Both the position numbers and the translations under genes were made by a program. Under the pieces are notes generated by a model. It did not search any database, was not told the DNA's origin, and saw only the letters and a program-made list of their open reading frames with translations. Positions 1 through 8,058 of a stretch of DNA of 47,053 bases are shown here, one piece after another (position 1 is the stretch's first letter; each line of letters opens with the position of its first letter). The DNA is from Chitinophagales bacterium (lineage in GTDB: Bacteria > Bacteroidota > Bacteroidia > Chitinophagales > Saprospiraceae). Where the stretch lies: positions 1 to 47,053 of the forward strand of contig JAKSDI010000143.1 in assembly GCA_022360175.1 (NCBI GenBank), written 5' to 3'.

Positions 1-132
1 AATAGCCTTAAAACTTGTAGAGACGCCAAAACTACGCCCCATCCAGATCATTAAAGCCATTGTCAGTGCAATCGCAGTTCCCGAAACGGCCCAGTGCCAG
101 GGCTGACTAATAAAGCTTATTATTGAATCCAT
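1..132 (-). CDS. YeeE/YedE family (sulfur transport) membrane protein, N-terminal part only
   Basis: Partial gene that runs off the left edge; 44 codons are visible from the ATG at 132. The translation begins MDSIISFISQPWHWAVSGTA and continues into a hydrophobic helix and a GRSFGVS motif. This matches the start of Bacteroidota YeeE/YedE (DUF395) proteins, inner-membrane importers of thiosulfate or related sulfur compounds. It lies 49 bp downstream of the thioredoxin gene on the same strand, so the two are probably one transcript. Assignment rests on recalled family N-termini (QPWHWAVSG, FGVS); the rest of the protein is outside the window. Confidence 0.75.
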   Translation of the reverse strand, partial: MDSIISFISQPWHWAVSGTAIALTMALMIWMGRSFGVSTSFKAI

Positions 133-181
133 ACTCCTCTTATGTTATCGGTTGTTCTTAATGTTTGTTTACTGGCTTGAA

Positions 182-493
182 TCAGGCATATTCCTCAATA
201 ATCTTTTGTAGTTGGTGTGCAGACTGCATGCCTGATTGTCTCCACTTTATCTCTCCTTTTTGGAATAATACGAAGGTAGGTACGCCCTGAATCTGCATCT
301 TGGTAGCAATTGCTCTATTTCTATCAACATCAATCTTAACAATCCGTGCTTTATCACCAATAGCGCCAGCTACTTCTTTTAATATAGGTGCCATTGCTTT
401 ACAAGGACCACACCATTCAGCAGAAAAATCCACCAACACTGGTTTTTCTCCATTTACCAAATCTGCAAAAGATACTTTCTGTTTCATTAGCAT
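182..493 (-). CDS. trxA: Thioredoxin
   Basis: Complete 103-residue thioredoxin, a cytoplasmic dithiol-disulfide reductant. The active site WCGPC is at residues 27-31, the buried Asp at 22 and the cis-proline at 72 (GVPTF). Length is normal for the family and there is no signal peptide. The start could also be the second Met, two codons later (487). The next gene downstream is a YeeE/YedE transporter, a common Bacteroidota pairing in which a small thioredoxin accompanies thiosulfate uptake; it may therefore be a dedicated sulfur-assimilation thioredoxin rather than the housekeeping one. An inverted repeat at 542-555 lies upstream and may be its operator. Confidence 0.93.
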   Translation of the reverse strand: MLMKQKVSFADLVNGEKPVLVDFSAEWCGPCKAMAPILKEVAGAIGDKARIVKIDVDRNRAIATKMQIQGVPTFVLFQKGEIKWRQSGMQSAHQLQKIIEEYA

Positions 494-947
494 TCATATT
501 TAATAACAATGCAAAGATGAAGTGAATTCTCGAAGCGGTCAGTGACAACCGTCACATAAGATTATTACCATCACATTCCTGGTTTCAAAAAATACTTCTG
601 CTATAAAATCTCATGGTATGATATCCCAACTAAAAGCAAGTTTGCAGATAAATCCTCCCTATTCTATATATTTCCTATCTAATTAAAAGGATAAAATAAC
701 AATACATTTACATAAACTTGTACCATACCTTCCCACGTTTAACTTGCGTAAGCTCAACAAACATTATTCTATTCAAATTTATTTATCAATATATTATTCT
801 ACAAACAGATTACAGGAAGCAGAATCCGGGTGGCTTACTTTTAATGCACAGAAGAATTTCACCTAATAAATTGTTTTGTGGCTTCAATCACAGATATTTT
901 ATTTGGTTTTAACGATATTTGTTTCCACCAACCAAATTTTATTCAAA
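494..947. other. 454-bp divergent intergenic region between trxA and the cupin gene
   Basis: Apart from the inverted repeat and -7-like box near the trxA end, I see only AT-rich sequence. Short open frames here lack family features. A GC-richer patch around 823-835 (ATCCGGGTGGCTT) stands out from its surroundings but I could not fold it into a known riboswitch. Confidence 0.4.
512..555 (-). promoter_or_regulatory. Probable promoter/operator of the trxA-yeeE transcript (GTGAC-N4-GTCAC)
   Basis: A perfect inverted repeat GTGAC-AACC-GTCAC lies at 542-555. On the minus strand a CATCTTTG sequence at 512-519 is one base from the Bacteroidota -7 consensus TAnnTTTG. The repeat thus sits about 25 bases upstream of the -7 element, where a Crp/Fnr-type activator would bind. 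Half-sites of the TGAC/GTCA type suit that regulator family; which regulator binds is inference. Confidence 0.4.
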
Positions 948-1883
948 ATGATAAACCAAGACACTTTACCAAAGCCTCCAGCTACTTCTATTAATGAATT
1001 ACCACAGTCTCTACAGCATATTGCAAATAGTCTTGAGAAAAGTCGTATTCTAACGCCTACAGAAATGAGAAATTTGGTATTAGAAGCTAGTGTTGAGGAA
1101 GAAGATATTCTACCCTGGTCTGATTTTGGACATCCAATGCAAGATAGTTATGGTAGAAATATGATTTACAAGGGAGATCACTATGAAATCATGGCAATGT
1201 CCTGGCAACCTGGTGATTTTTCAGGTATACATGATCACGGACATACGGAATGGGGAGCAGTACAAGTATTTGGACCTGCAGAGCACGCAACTTTTGATGT
1301 AGAAAACGAAGTTCTTAGTACTACCTCTAGATTCATTTTCACTCCAAAGGATGTTGTTGGTGTAAGTCACGAACTGATCCACCAAATGGGAAATGCAACC
1401 CAAGAACCCTTTCTTACCTTACACGTATACGGGCAACCTGAAGACATTGAGAGTGTAACAGGAGATGCAAGAGTATACGAACTGAAGGAACCACATATAC
1501 AAAGAGTCGATGGTGGTGTATTTTTTGCTTTACCCACATCTGAAATCAAGCGCGTAGAATCCTGCGCTGCTCCAGATTTTACTACTCGTTTACGCTATTT
1601 AATAGAATTGGTAAAACGACTGGATAAGATGGTCGAAGCAAAAATTGAAAACAGTGAAGTTGAATTAAGAGTTACACTAGAGGCACTCTTTAACAACAAT
1701 CAGCATCTTGCATTCAACAATCATCTTAGTAGCATAAGAACACAGGAAGAAAAGCTATCTGTAAAGAAGCAGCTGGACATTCTTCGTTGGGAATTGGAAG
1801 TAGCTGTTGAACTTCAGAATGCTATGATAAATGATTTACCAGAAAATGCCTGCAATTATGAAGCAATGCTAGAGAGCTTATAA
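948..1883 (+). CDS. Cysteine dioxygenase-like cupin protein with C-terminal helical extension
   Basis: A 311-residue protein from the ATG at 948; an upstream in-frame ATG at 876 would add an unconserved hydrophobic leader. The cupin core carries HDH at residues 95-97 (GIHDHGH) and a third candidate iron ligand at His145 (HQMGN), followed by LTLHVYGQP, the counterpart of the LHLYSPP segment in cysteine dioxygenases. The expected chemistry is Fe(II)- and O2-dependent oxidation of a thiol such as cysteine to its sulfinate, in the cytosol. Ordinary CDOs are about 200 residues; this one has roughly 100 extra C-terminal residues (from about 208), charged and predicted helical. The exact substrate (cysteine, 3-mercaptopropionate or another thiol) cannot be told from sequence alone. 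Confidence 0.8.
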   Translation: MINQDTLPKPPATSINELPQSLQHIANSLEKSRILTPTEMRNLVLEASVEEEDILPWSDFGHPMQDSYGRNMIYKGDHYEIMAMSWQPGDFSGIHDHGHTEWGAVQVFGPAEHATFDVENEVLSTTSRFIFTPKDVVGVSHELIHQMGNATQEPFLTLHVYGQPEDIESVTGDARVYELKEPHIQRVDGGVFFALPTSEIKRVESCAAPDFTTRLRYLIELVKRLDKMVEAKIENSEVELRVTLEALFNNNQHLAFNNHLSSIRTQEEKLSVKKQLDILRWELEVAVELQNAMINDLPENACNYEAMLESL

Positions 1884-1938
1884 AGTATAGGCTATTTTAT
1901 TTATTATCCTGAAATTTAAGGCATATAAATATAGAATT

Positions 1939-1975
1939 AGAAAGAGCCTTCTATCAATGATGGAAGGCTCTTTCT
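1939..1975. terminator. Bidirectional terminator hairpin
   Basis: A perfect 13-bp stem (AGAAAGAGCCTTC / GAAGGCTCTTTCT) with an 11-nt loop, ending in a T-rich run on the plus strand. It lies between the convergent cupin gene and the RRM protein gene and can serve both. Confidence 0.88.
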
Positions 1976-2039
1976 TTTCCTAGCGCAGCGTTAAATTTTC
2001 AATCTAACGTACGCTAAATACAATGTATTTTATCCGGTA

Positions 2040-2447
2040 CTAGTATCTGCTACCGCCGCCGCCGTAGCCACCGCCGCCGCCATAGCCGCCACGACCACCG
2101 CCGCCGCCGCCATAACCACCACGACCGCCACCGCCGCCGTAGCCGCCACGACCACCGCCGCCGCCGAAACCACCACGGCCACGACCGCCGCCACCGCCGC
2201 GATTACCTCTGTCTTCTGCTTCTTTAACGACAATAGTTCTACCATCGAACTCTTGTCCATTTAAATGTTCGATTGCCGCATTTGCTTCATCATCGTTGGG
2301 CATTTCTACAAATCCGAAACCTTTAGAACGACCAGTCATGCGATCCATAACAATTTTTACGGAGTCAACTGTTCCAAATTGCTCGAAAGCATCCTGTAAA
2401 TCAGGCTCACTAGTATCATAGCTAAGCCTTGCAACAAAAATATTCAT
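2040..2447 (-). CDS. Glycine-rich RRM RNA-binding protein
   Basis: A 135-residue protein with one RNA recognition motif (residues 1-80) and a low-complexity Gly/Arg/Tyr tail (residues 83-135) built from GGGGGRGGYGG-type units. RNP2 is IFVARL (residues 3-8) and RNP1 is KGFGFVEM (42-49), both with the aromatic residues that stack on RNA. This architecture is typical of bacterial cold-inducible RNA-binding proteins (Rbp type) in cyanobacteria and Bacteroidota, thought to chaperone or bind mRNA. The tail makes the coding DNA a GC-rich run of repeated GCC/CCG triplets, locally very different from the AT-rich surroundings. Single-gene transcript. Confidence 0.93.
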   Translation of the reverse strand: MNIFVARLSYDTSEPDLQDAFEQFGTVDSVKIVMDRMTGRSKGFGFVEMPNDDEANAAIEHLNGQEFDGRTIVVKEAEDRGNRGGGGGRGRGGFGGGGGRGGYGGGGGRGGYGGGGGGRGGYGGGGGYGGGGSRY

Positions 2448-2656
2448 TAAAAAAAATTTAGAAGAAAAAATTAAAAGTGAGCAACTTTAAGGTAAACTGT
2501 AAAATCTAAGTAAAGAAGTTAATAAGCTTAACAAAAAATGCCCTAATACAACTGTAAAGGTAAGCCTATTTTAAATAGCGCGAAACCCCTAGTGCTTATT
2601 TTATCAAAAAAAGTAGCATAAAACCTATTATATTTACATACACCCAACCATAGATC

Positions 2657-4336
2657 ATGATCCTTAACCGCCTAATAATCATAGCAATAGCTTTCCTAAC
2701 AACCTATAGCCTTTCTGCTCAATCAACTATAGGTTTGACCAAAATTACTGATGAAAGTTTTGAAGGTTATACCTTCTTTTCCCCTTTTTCTGGGACAAAA
2801 GCCTATTTAATAGATCATTGTGGCCGTTTGGTCAATACTTGGGACCGAGGTACTCAACCAGGACTTGCAGCTTATTTTTTGGATAATGGATACCTGTTTA
2901 GAACCTATAAAGTCGATCCTCAAGGCCCTTTTACTTCCGCTAGTAATGCCGGCGGACTAGAGCTTGTCGACTGGAATAACAATACCGTTTGGTCGTATGA
3001 ATTTAACACTCCTACACAGCTTTCGCATCACGATGCTGTCTATATGCCGAATGGCAACATACTTGTACTCACCTGGAACCTCGTCTATACAAATGAATTG
3101 ATAGAGCTCGGACGTGATCCTGATGAAATCGCTCCACAAGGATACATGTGGTCTGAGCATATCCTTGAAATAGAGCCTGTAGGCAGTAATGAGATCAATA
3201 TCGTCTGGGAATGGCAAATAAAAGATCACTATATCCAGGACTTTGATCCAAGTAAGCAAAACTACGGTGTCATTTCAGAACACCCAGAGCTTTTTAATAT
3301 CAATCTCCCAGAACTCAACAGTCCTAATTCCAATTCCACACGTGACTGGAATCACTTCAATGCTATAGATTACAATCCTGAGCTGGATCAAATATTAATC
3401 AGCGTACGCAATTCTGATGAAATATGGATACTGGATCATAGTACTACAACAGAAGAAGCAGCCAGCCATAGTGGAGGAATATATGGTAAAGGGGGAGATA
3501 TACTTTACAGATGGGGCAATGCTTCTGCCTATGAGAGAGCCTCTATTGATGACCAAAAACTGTTTGGTCAACATGGTGTAAACTGGATCAGAGATGGTTT
3601 AGAAGATGCAGGAAAAATACTCATATACAATAATGGTAATGGACGTCCGGGCCCTGATTTCTCCACGGCTGAAGTCTTAACACCTATACAAAACATGGAT
3701 GGAAGTTATCCCGTACCAGAAACAAACCCGTTTGGCCCAGATACTCCAGACTGGACTTATGGAGACCAAAACGGCGAGAATTTTTATTCTCCATACCTTT
3801 CCAATGCTCAACGGCTACCTAATGGTAATACACTCGTGAATGCAGGTTCTATCGGAACCATCTTTGAGGTAAGTCCGAATAGAGTTGTAAGCTGGGAGTA
3901 TATTATCCCACTTAGCGGAGATTTCCCATTGACCCAAGGTCAAAATGCTTCTAATAACTCAACTTTCAGAGCTTACAAATTTTCAGAATCCTACCCTGGC
4001 TTTGAAGGAGTAGATCTTAGCCCAGGTACTTTCATTGAAAATGGTGGAAACCCTCTCCCTTGTGCGGTAAGTACCAGTACCCAATCTCCCGATGATCCAA
4101 GTATACATAACATTCAATACCTCGTAAATGAACAAACTATTTTGATTCAATCAAGCTTTTCTAAACCGACGGAAGCTATACTATCAGATATAAATGGTAG
4201 CGTGCTAAAATCTTTTGAGTTTTCAGACGCTGAATATAGAATACCAATGCATTCCTTTGCATCAGGCATGTATACCTTAAGTATACGGACAAATGCGGGG
4301 GCATTATACCCTTATAAAATAGTTCATGTTAGGTGA
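2657..4336 (+). CDS. Arylsulfotransferase-like (ASST) protein, T9SS exported
   Basis: A 559-residue secreted protein. An N-terminal signal peptide (cleavage near SLSAQ, residue 22) leads into a beta-propeller-like body with motifs of the arylsulfotransferase family: LVDWNNNTVWSYEF, SHHDAVYMPNGNILVL, RDWNHFNAIDYNPELDQILI, QRLPNGNTLV and IFEVSPNRVVSWEY. Histidines in the SHHD, DWNHF and QHGV segments are candidates for the catalytic and substrate-binding residues. Family members move sulfate from one aryl sulfate to a phenol, or are uncharacterised relatives. The last ~75 residues form a T9SS type A sorting domain (GMYTLSIRTN ending KIVHVR), so the protein is probably placed on the cell surface or released. 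No operon partners. Confidence 0.82.
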   Translation: MILNRLIIIAIAFLTTYSLSAQSTIGLTKITDESFEGYTFFSPFSGTKAYLIDHCGRLVNTWDRGTQPGLAAYFLDNGYLFRTYKVDPQGPFTSASNAGGLELVDWNNNTVWSYEFNTPTQLSHHDAVYMPNGNILVLTWNLVYTNELIELGRDPDEIAPQGYMWSEHILEIEPVGSNEINIVWEWQIKDHYIQDFDPSKQNYGVISEHPELFNINLPELNSPNSNSTRDWNHFNAIDYNPELDQILISVRNSDEIWILDHSTTTEEAASHSGGIYGKGGDILYRWGNASAYERASIDDQKLFGQHGVNWIRDGLEDAGKILIYNNGNGRPGPDFSTAEVLTPIQNMDGSYPVPETNPFGPDTPDWTYGDQNGENFYSPYLSNAQRLPNGNTLVNAGSIGTIFEVSPNRVVSWEYIIPLSGDFPLTQGQNASNNSTFRAYKFSESYPGFEGVDLSPGTFIENGGNPLPCAVSTSTQSPDDPSIHNIQYLVNEQTILIQSSFSKPTEAILSDINGSVLKSFEFSDAEYRIPMHSFASGMYTLSIRTNAGALYPYKIVHVR

Positions 4337-4554
4337 GGGATCATATGGTGATGTGGTGGTATGGTAATGTGATTAGATTGGAGTATTATGGCATAAAAAA
4401 GTTTAGAATAGTTTATGAGGGTTTAAGGGGTTTAGCTTATGCTAACTAATAAAGGGAAGGAAGAGATTCATATTTGGATTAAAAGCATCTTTGATTACGC
4501 TTGCGATTTGAACTTGAATTTAACCTGATGATATTCCAGTGAGAAAACGATTCA

Positions 4555-5154
4555 TTAAAGTTTCCATCCATATTGCTCCCAATCTTCTGCATAGTCTATA
4601 TCTGAGAGGCTTGCTACTTTAGCACAGGTTTTACCATTTTGATGAATAATGGCTATGGTCTCTTCACAAACAGTAGAAGTACTCCACTCTATACCTGAGA
4701 ATAGTTCGGGGCTAGGAGTTTTCATACCTAGTAAATAGTATCCTCCATCTAAAGCCGGGCCAATGACATAATCATGATCATCCAATGCAGTAAAAGCATT
4801 TTGTATGATTTCGGGTTTAATTTGGGCAATATCACTACCTACAATAACTGCTTTAGCTGCCAGGCGTAGAGCCTTCAGAAATGCGTGATGCATGCGTTCG
4901 CCCAAATCGTTTCCCTGCTGCAGGAATTTTTCAAAATCTTCTGAAGCCCAATCATCCTGCTGGTTGATATGTTCGCTATAGAAAAGGAGCCGGCGTACAG
5001 GCACTGCCAAAGAAACCTTTCTTGTTTGGTCCAGCAATGCCTTATATATTTCCAGCGCCTGCTCCTCTCCTACTGATTTTGCCAGTCTGGTTTTCACCTT
5101 CCCTTTTTCCGGATTCCGAATAAAGAGAATCAGTGCTCCTTCTGTATTAGTCAT
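4555..5154 (-). CDS. TIGR04282/DUF2064 glycosyltransferase-like protein
   Basis: A 199-residue protein starting at the ATG at 5154, which overlaps the stop of the upstream adaptor gene by 8 bp (ATGACTAA); longer in-frame starts lie inside that gene and are unlikely. Motifs: FIRNPEKGKVKTRLA near the N-terminus (nucleotide-binding), VIVGSDIAQI and GPALDGGYYLLG, all typical of the DUF2064 family. These proteins have a GT-A/nucleotidyltransferase-like fold and are annotated as glycosyltransferases, some linked to arsenosugar synthesis. No arsenic genes are visible here, so the sugar and acceptor are unknown. The overlap suggests translational coupling to the efflux adaptor. Confidence 0.8.
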   Translation of the reverse strand: MTNTEGALILFIRNPEKGKVKTRLAKSVGEEQALEIYKALLDQTRKVSLAVPVRRLLFYSEHINQQDDWASEDFEKFLQQGNDLGERMHHAFLKALRLAAKAVIVGSDIAQIKPEIIQNAFTALDDHDYVIGPALDGGYYLLGMKTPSPELFSGIEWSTSTVCEETIAIIHQNGKTCAKVASLSDIDYAEDWEQYGWKL

Positions 5155-6523
5155 TCTTTTTGTATAATTCATCTTCGTCAACCACCTGCACATGATCTCC
5201 TTTATCCAATTTACGGGCGATTGCAGCATATGGCGCCGTTACTACTTCATCTCCATCTTTAATACCCGATAGTATTTGAATATAACTATCATCTTGTATG
5301 CCAGTAGTTACTTCTACCATATCTACTGTATCTCCTTTCACCAGAAATACCACTTCTAATAGATCATCCAGGCTGTTACCTTTCTTTTCCTCTTTTTCCT
5401 TGGTTTCGTCATCATCTTTATCCCGTGTTGTAACAGATTGTATCGCTATAGCCAATGCATTTTTAACCTCTTCTGTTCTAATATCTACAGAAGCCGACAT
5501 ACCAGGACGGAAAGGATAAGGATTACCTCCTTCTATTAAATCACTATAGGATGCTGGCTCAATATTAATGCGTACTTCAAAGTTGGTCACCTGATCACTG
5601 GTTAAAGAAACAGAAGTTGCAGCATTAGTTGCAGAGTTAGCTATTTGAGTAACACGCCCTCTAAATGTGCGGTTAAGATATGCATCTACTTCTATGGCTA
5701 CTTCGTCTCCTATAGAAACACGAGGTACATCATTTTCACTTACTTCCACTCTCACTTCCATCGCATTAAGGTTGGCTATACGCATCATTTCAGTACCTGC
5801 CATTTGTATAGTACCTACTACTCGTTCACCTTCTTCTACATTCAATTGGGAAATGATGCCACTCATGGGAGCAAAAATTTCTGTTCTGCGCAAGCTGGTG
5901 CGCAACTCTTTTAAGGTTGCTTCTGCACTTTGTACTGAAAACTTAGCTGCCTGGGCACTTTCCCCTGCAGCATTAATATTGGCAACAGCCGCCTTCAAGT
6001 TAGCTTCCAGGGCTTCCATAGATGACTGAGACTGCTGTAAATCAGCATCCGAAACAACACCTTCTTTATTGAGTTGCTTATTGCGGTTGTAAATTTCACG
6101 AGCATTGATTAATTGCGCTTCTATATTTTCCTTCTGCGCTTTAAATTGCTCAATCTGAGAACGAGCATTTGCCATTTGAGCTTTAGAGCTGTTTACTCCT
6201 GCTACTCCTCGTTCTACCTGTGATTGGTAGGAATCAGGATCTATTTTTGCCAATAGCTGCCCTACTACTACCGAGTCTCCTTCTTCTACCAGCAATTCAA
6301 CAATTTCTCCTGATACATCCGAACTAATTTTCACTTCAGTTTGAGGAAAAACCTTACCACTGGCAGCCACTTCCTCTACAATTGTTCGTGGAGCAGCTAC
6401 TTCGGTAGATACTTTTTCTCCTTTAGGCTTGTTCTTATTGCGTATTAGAAGTGCTGCTATCAGTATAATAATTACCCCTAACAGAATAAAGATGAGCCTA
6501 TTGTTTCGTTTTGATGTTGCCAT
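5147..6523 (-). CDS. Efflux periplasmic adaptor (MacA/HlyD type)
   Basis: A 458-residue membrane fusion protein. One N-terminal transmembrane helix (residues 9-27) is followed by a biotinyl-lipoyl-like half motif (GEIVELLVEEGDSV), a long alpha-helical hairpin rich in Ala/Gln/Asn (about 105-215), the second lipoyl half (ISQLNVEEGERV) and beta-barrel/membrane-proximal domains. A Lys/Asp/Glu-rich insert (DKDDDETKEKEEKKG) lies near residue 380. It should bridge an inner-membrane transporter to the TolC-like protein encoded 11 bp upstream. The usual third component, a MacB-type ABC permease or an RND pump, is not in the operon; a DUF2064 gene takes the downstream place. Confidence 0.9.
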   Translation of the reverse strand: MATSKRNNRLIFILLGVIIILIAALLIRNKNKPKGEKVSTEVAAPRTIVEEVAASGKVFPQTEVKISSDVSGEIVELLVEEGDSVVVGQLLAKIDPDSYQSQVERGVAGVNSSKAQMANARSQIEQFKAQKENIEAQLINAREIYNRNKQLNKEGVVSDADLQQSQSSMEALEANLKAAVANINAAGESAQAAKFSVQSAEATLKELRTSLRRTEIFAPMSGIISQLNVEEGERVVGTIQMAGTEMMRIANLNAMEVRVEVSENDVPRVSIGDEVAIEVDAYLNRTFRGRVTQIANSATNAATSVSLTSDQVTNFEVRINIEPASYSDLIEGGNPYPFRPGMSASVDIRTEEVKNALAIAIQSVTTRDKDDDETKEKEEKKGNSLDDLLEVVFLVKGDTVDMVEVTTGIQDDSYIQILSGIKDGDEVVTAPYAAIARKLDKGDHVQVVDEDELYKKND

Positions 6524-6534
6524 ATTAATTATTG

Positions 6535-7962
6535 CTAATCCAGTTTTATTTCACGGCCGAGATAAAAATCAACGGTCTTCAGGTTAAAAAGATATTGATA
6601 CTTAGCTCGTATCAGATCAACTTGCGCACGATCTAAGGTATTACGAGCTGTTGTGAATTCGAGAGTATTGATTGCTCCTAAATCGAAGCGTTTTTGAGCA
6701 TTATCAAAAGCTGCCTGAGCGGCTTCTACACTGCGTTCTGCGGCATCCATACTTTCTTTTGATGCTCTGGCATCAGCAATAGCACGCTGTACATCTGCCT
6801 TCAATTGCTGTCGCATCTGACGATTACTCACCTGCTGATTCAACACATTTAAGTGCGCACGTTCAGATTCAATTTTATTACTGTGATTGCTGTAAATTGG
6901 TACGTTTAAGCTAAGCCCTACAGTCTGACCAAAGTTTTCATTGACCTGATCTGAAAAATTAATACTTTCAAAATCAACAGGTACTTCATTGTCTATTTCA
7001 AAAGTAACAGGTGTACCATCAATCGTAACCTGCTGTGAAGAGGTAACGGTTCCGTATATAGGCGAACGTGCCACTGAGGAATAATTGGTGCTCAAACTTC
7101 CAAACAGGTTCAATGTAGGCAGATAGCCCGCTTGGGCAATATTTTTTGACAATTCTGCACTTTCGAGACGGAGGTCTGAAGCACGTATCTGTGGCTGCGT
7201 TTGTAATGCAGCAGTATAAACTTCCTCCAACGCATATTGATATGGATCTTCTGCTGGTGCTTCTATTTCTCCAGGACGCACAATTTTTAAATCTGTATTA
7301 GGATCCAATTCCATCAATTGCTTTAAAGAAAGTAAACCGATCGTTACCGCATTTTGAGCTTCGATAATTGCTTGTTCATTAATGGCAATTTGTGATAGAA
7401 AATCCAGGCGGTCATTAGGAGGCAGTGCTCCTGCTTTGATGAGTTTATCCGTTTGTTCTAGTTGATTTTGCGAAAGCTCAAGGCTTTTCTGCGCATTGGT
7501 CAACTGATCCTGAGCCAGTAATATATTAAGATAGGCAGCAGCGATATCCAAACTAAGGTTATTAACCACGTTTTCTGCTTCCAGGCGGGCAGCACGTGTA
7601 TTTACCTTACTTTGCTTAATTGCATTATTAATTCTATTACCACTATAAAGTGTTACTCCCGCATCTACAGAATAGCTATTAAAGCCAATACGCTGATTGT
7701 TGAAGCTATTGGTAGTAGGGTCAATTGTACGTCCAAACTGGTAACCCGCACTTGCTCTAGCACTCACATTAGGCAAGCGGCTATACTGATTAAGCTGCTG
7801 GGTCAATTCTGTATTTTGAATATTGTACGATGCCTGCTTAGCTGTCAGGCTATTTTGTTGTGCGTACTCAATACAGCGTTCTAGTGTCCAGTTGGTTTGA
7901 GCAAAAGATGGTACAAGAGCGAAAAGCGCCAATACCAAAAGCAGAGTTATCTTCCTTGTCAT
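6535..7962 (-). CDS. TolC-family outer membrane efflux protein
   Basis: A 475-residue outer membrane factor. Signal peptide MTRKITLLLVLALFALVPSF with cleavage after SFAQ; the mature start NWTLERCIEYAQQNSL is the classical TolC-family N-terminus. Two repeats of long helices with Gln/Asn/Ala-rich coiled coils follow, as expected for a trimeric channel-tunnel, and the end (LFNLKTVDFYLGREIKLD) is typical of Bacteroidota members. First gene of the efflux transcript with the adaptor 11 bp downstream. Transported substrate unknown. Confidence 0.92.
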   Translation of the reverse strand: MTRKITLLLVLALFALVPSFAQTNWTLERCIEYAQQNSLTAKQASYNIQNTELTQQLNQYSRLPNVSARASAGYQFGRTIDPTTNSFNNQRIGFNSYSVDAGVTLYSGNRINNAIKQSKVNTRAARLEAENVVNNLSLDIAAAYLNILLAQDQLTNAQKSLELSQNQLEQTDKLIKAGALPPNDRLDFLSQIAINEQAIIEAQNAVTIGLLSLKQLMELDPNTDLKIVRPGEIEAPAEDPYQYALEEVYTAALQTQPQIRASDLRLESAELSKNIAQAGYLPTLNLFGSLSTNYSSVARSPIYGTVTSSQQVTIDGTPVTFEIDNEVPVDFESINFSDQVNENFGQTVGLSLNVPIYSNHSNKIESERAHLNVLNQQVSNRQMRQQLKADVQRAIADARASKESMDAAERSVEAAQAAFDNAQKRFDLGAINTLEFTTARNTLDRAQVDLIRAKYQYLFNLKTVDFYLGREIKLD

Positions 7963-8058
7963 AACAATAGGGTGGTTTTATTAATGTTACAATACTAAAC
8001 AATCCTGTTAAAACCACCACTAAAATTTATATCAAGATAAGGTTCTGCCAGATAAAAG

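Noticed and set aside
823-870. GC-richer patch with CCGGGTGGC suggesting a riboswitch
   Set aside because: I could not form a convincing aptamer or expression platform and it matches no riboswitch consensus that I know.
718-912. 64-codon plus-strand frame upstream of the cupin gene
   Set aside because: No family features; ends just before the cupin start and looks like AT-rich non-coding DNA.
2030-2260. Ala/Val-rich open frame overlapping the RRM gene's glycine-rich tail
   Set aside because: It is a frame-shifted reading of the same repetitive GC-rich codons on the same strand; no domain and no start context.
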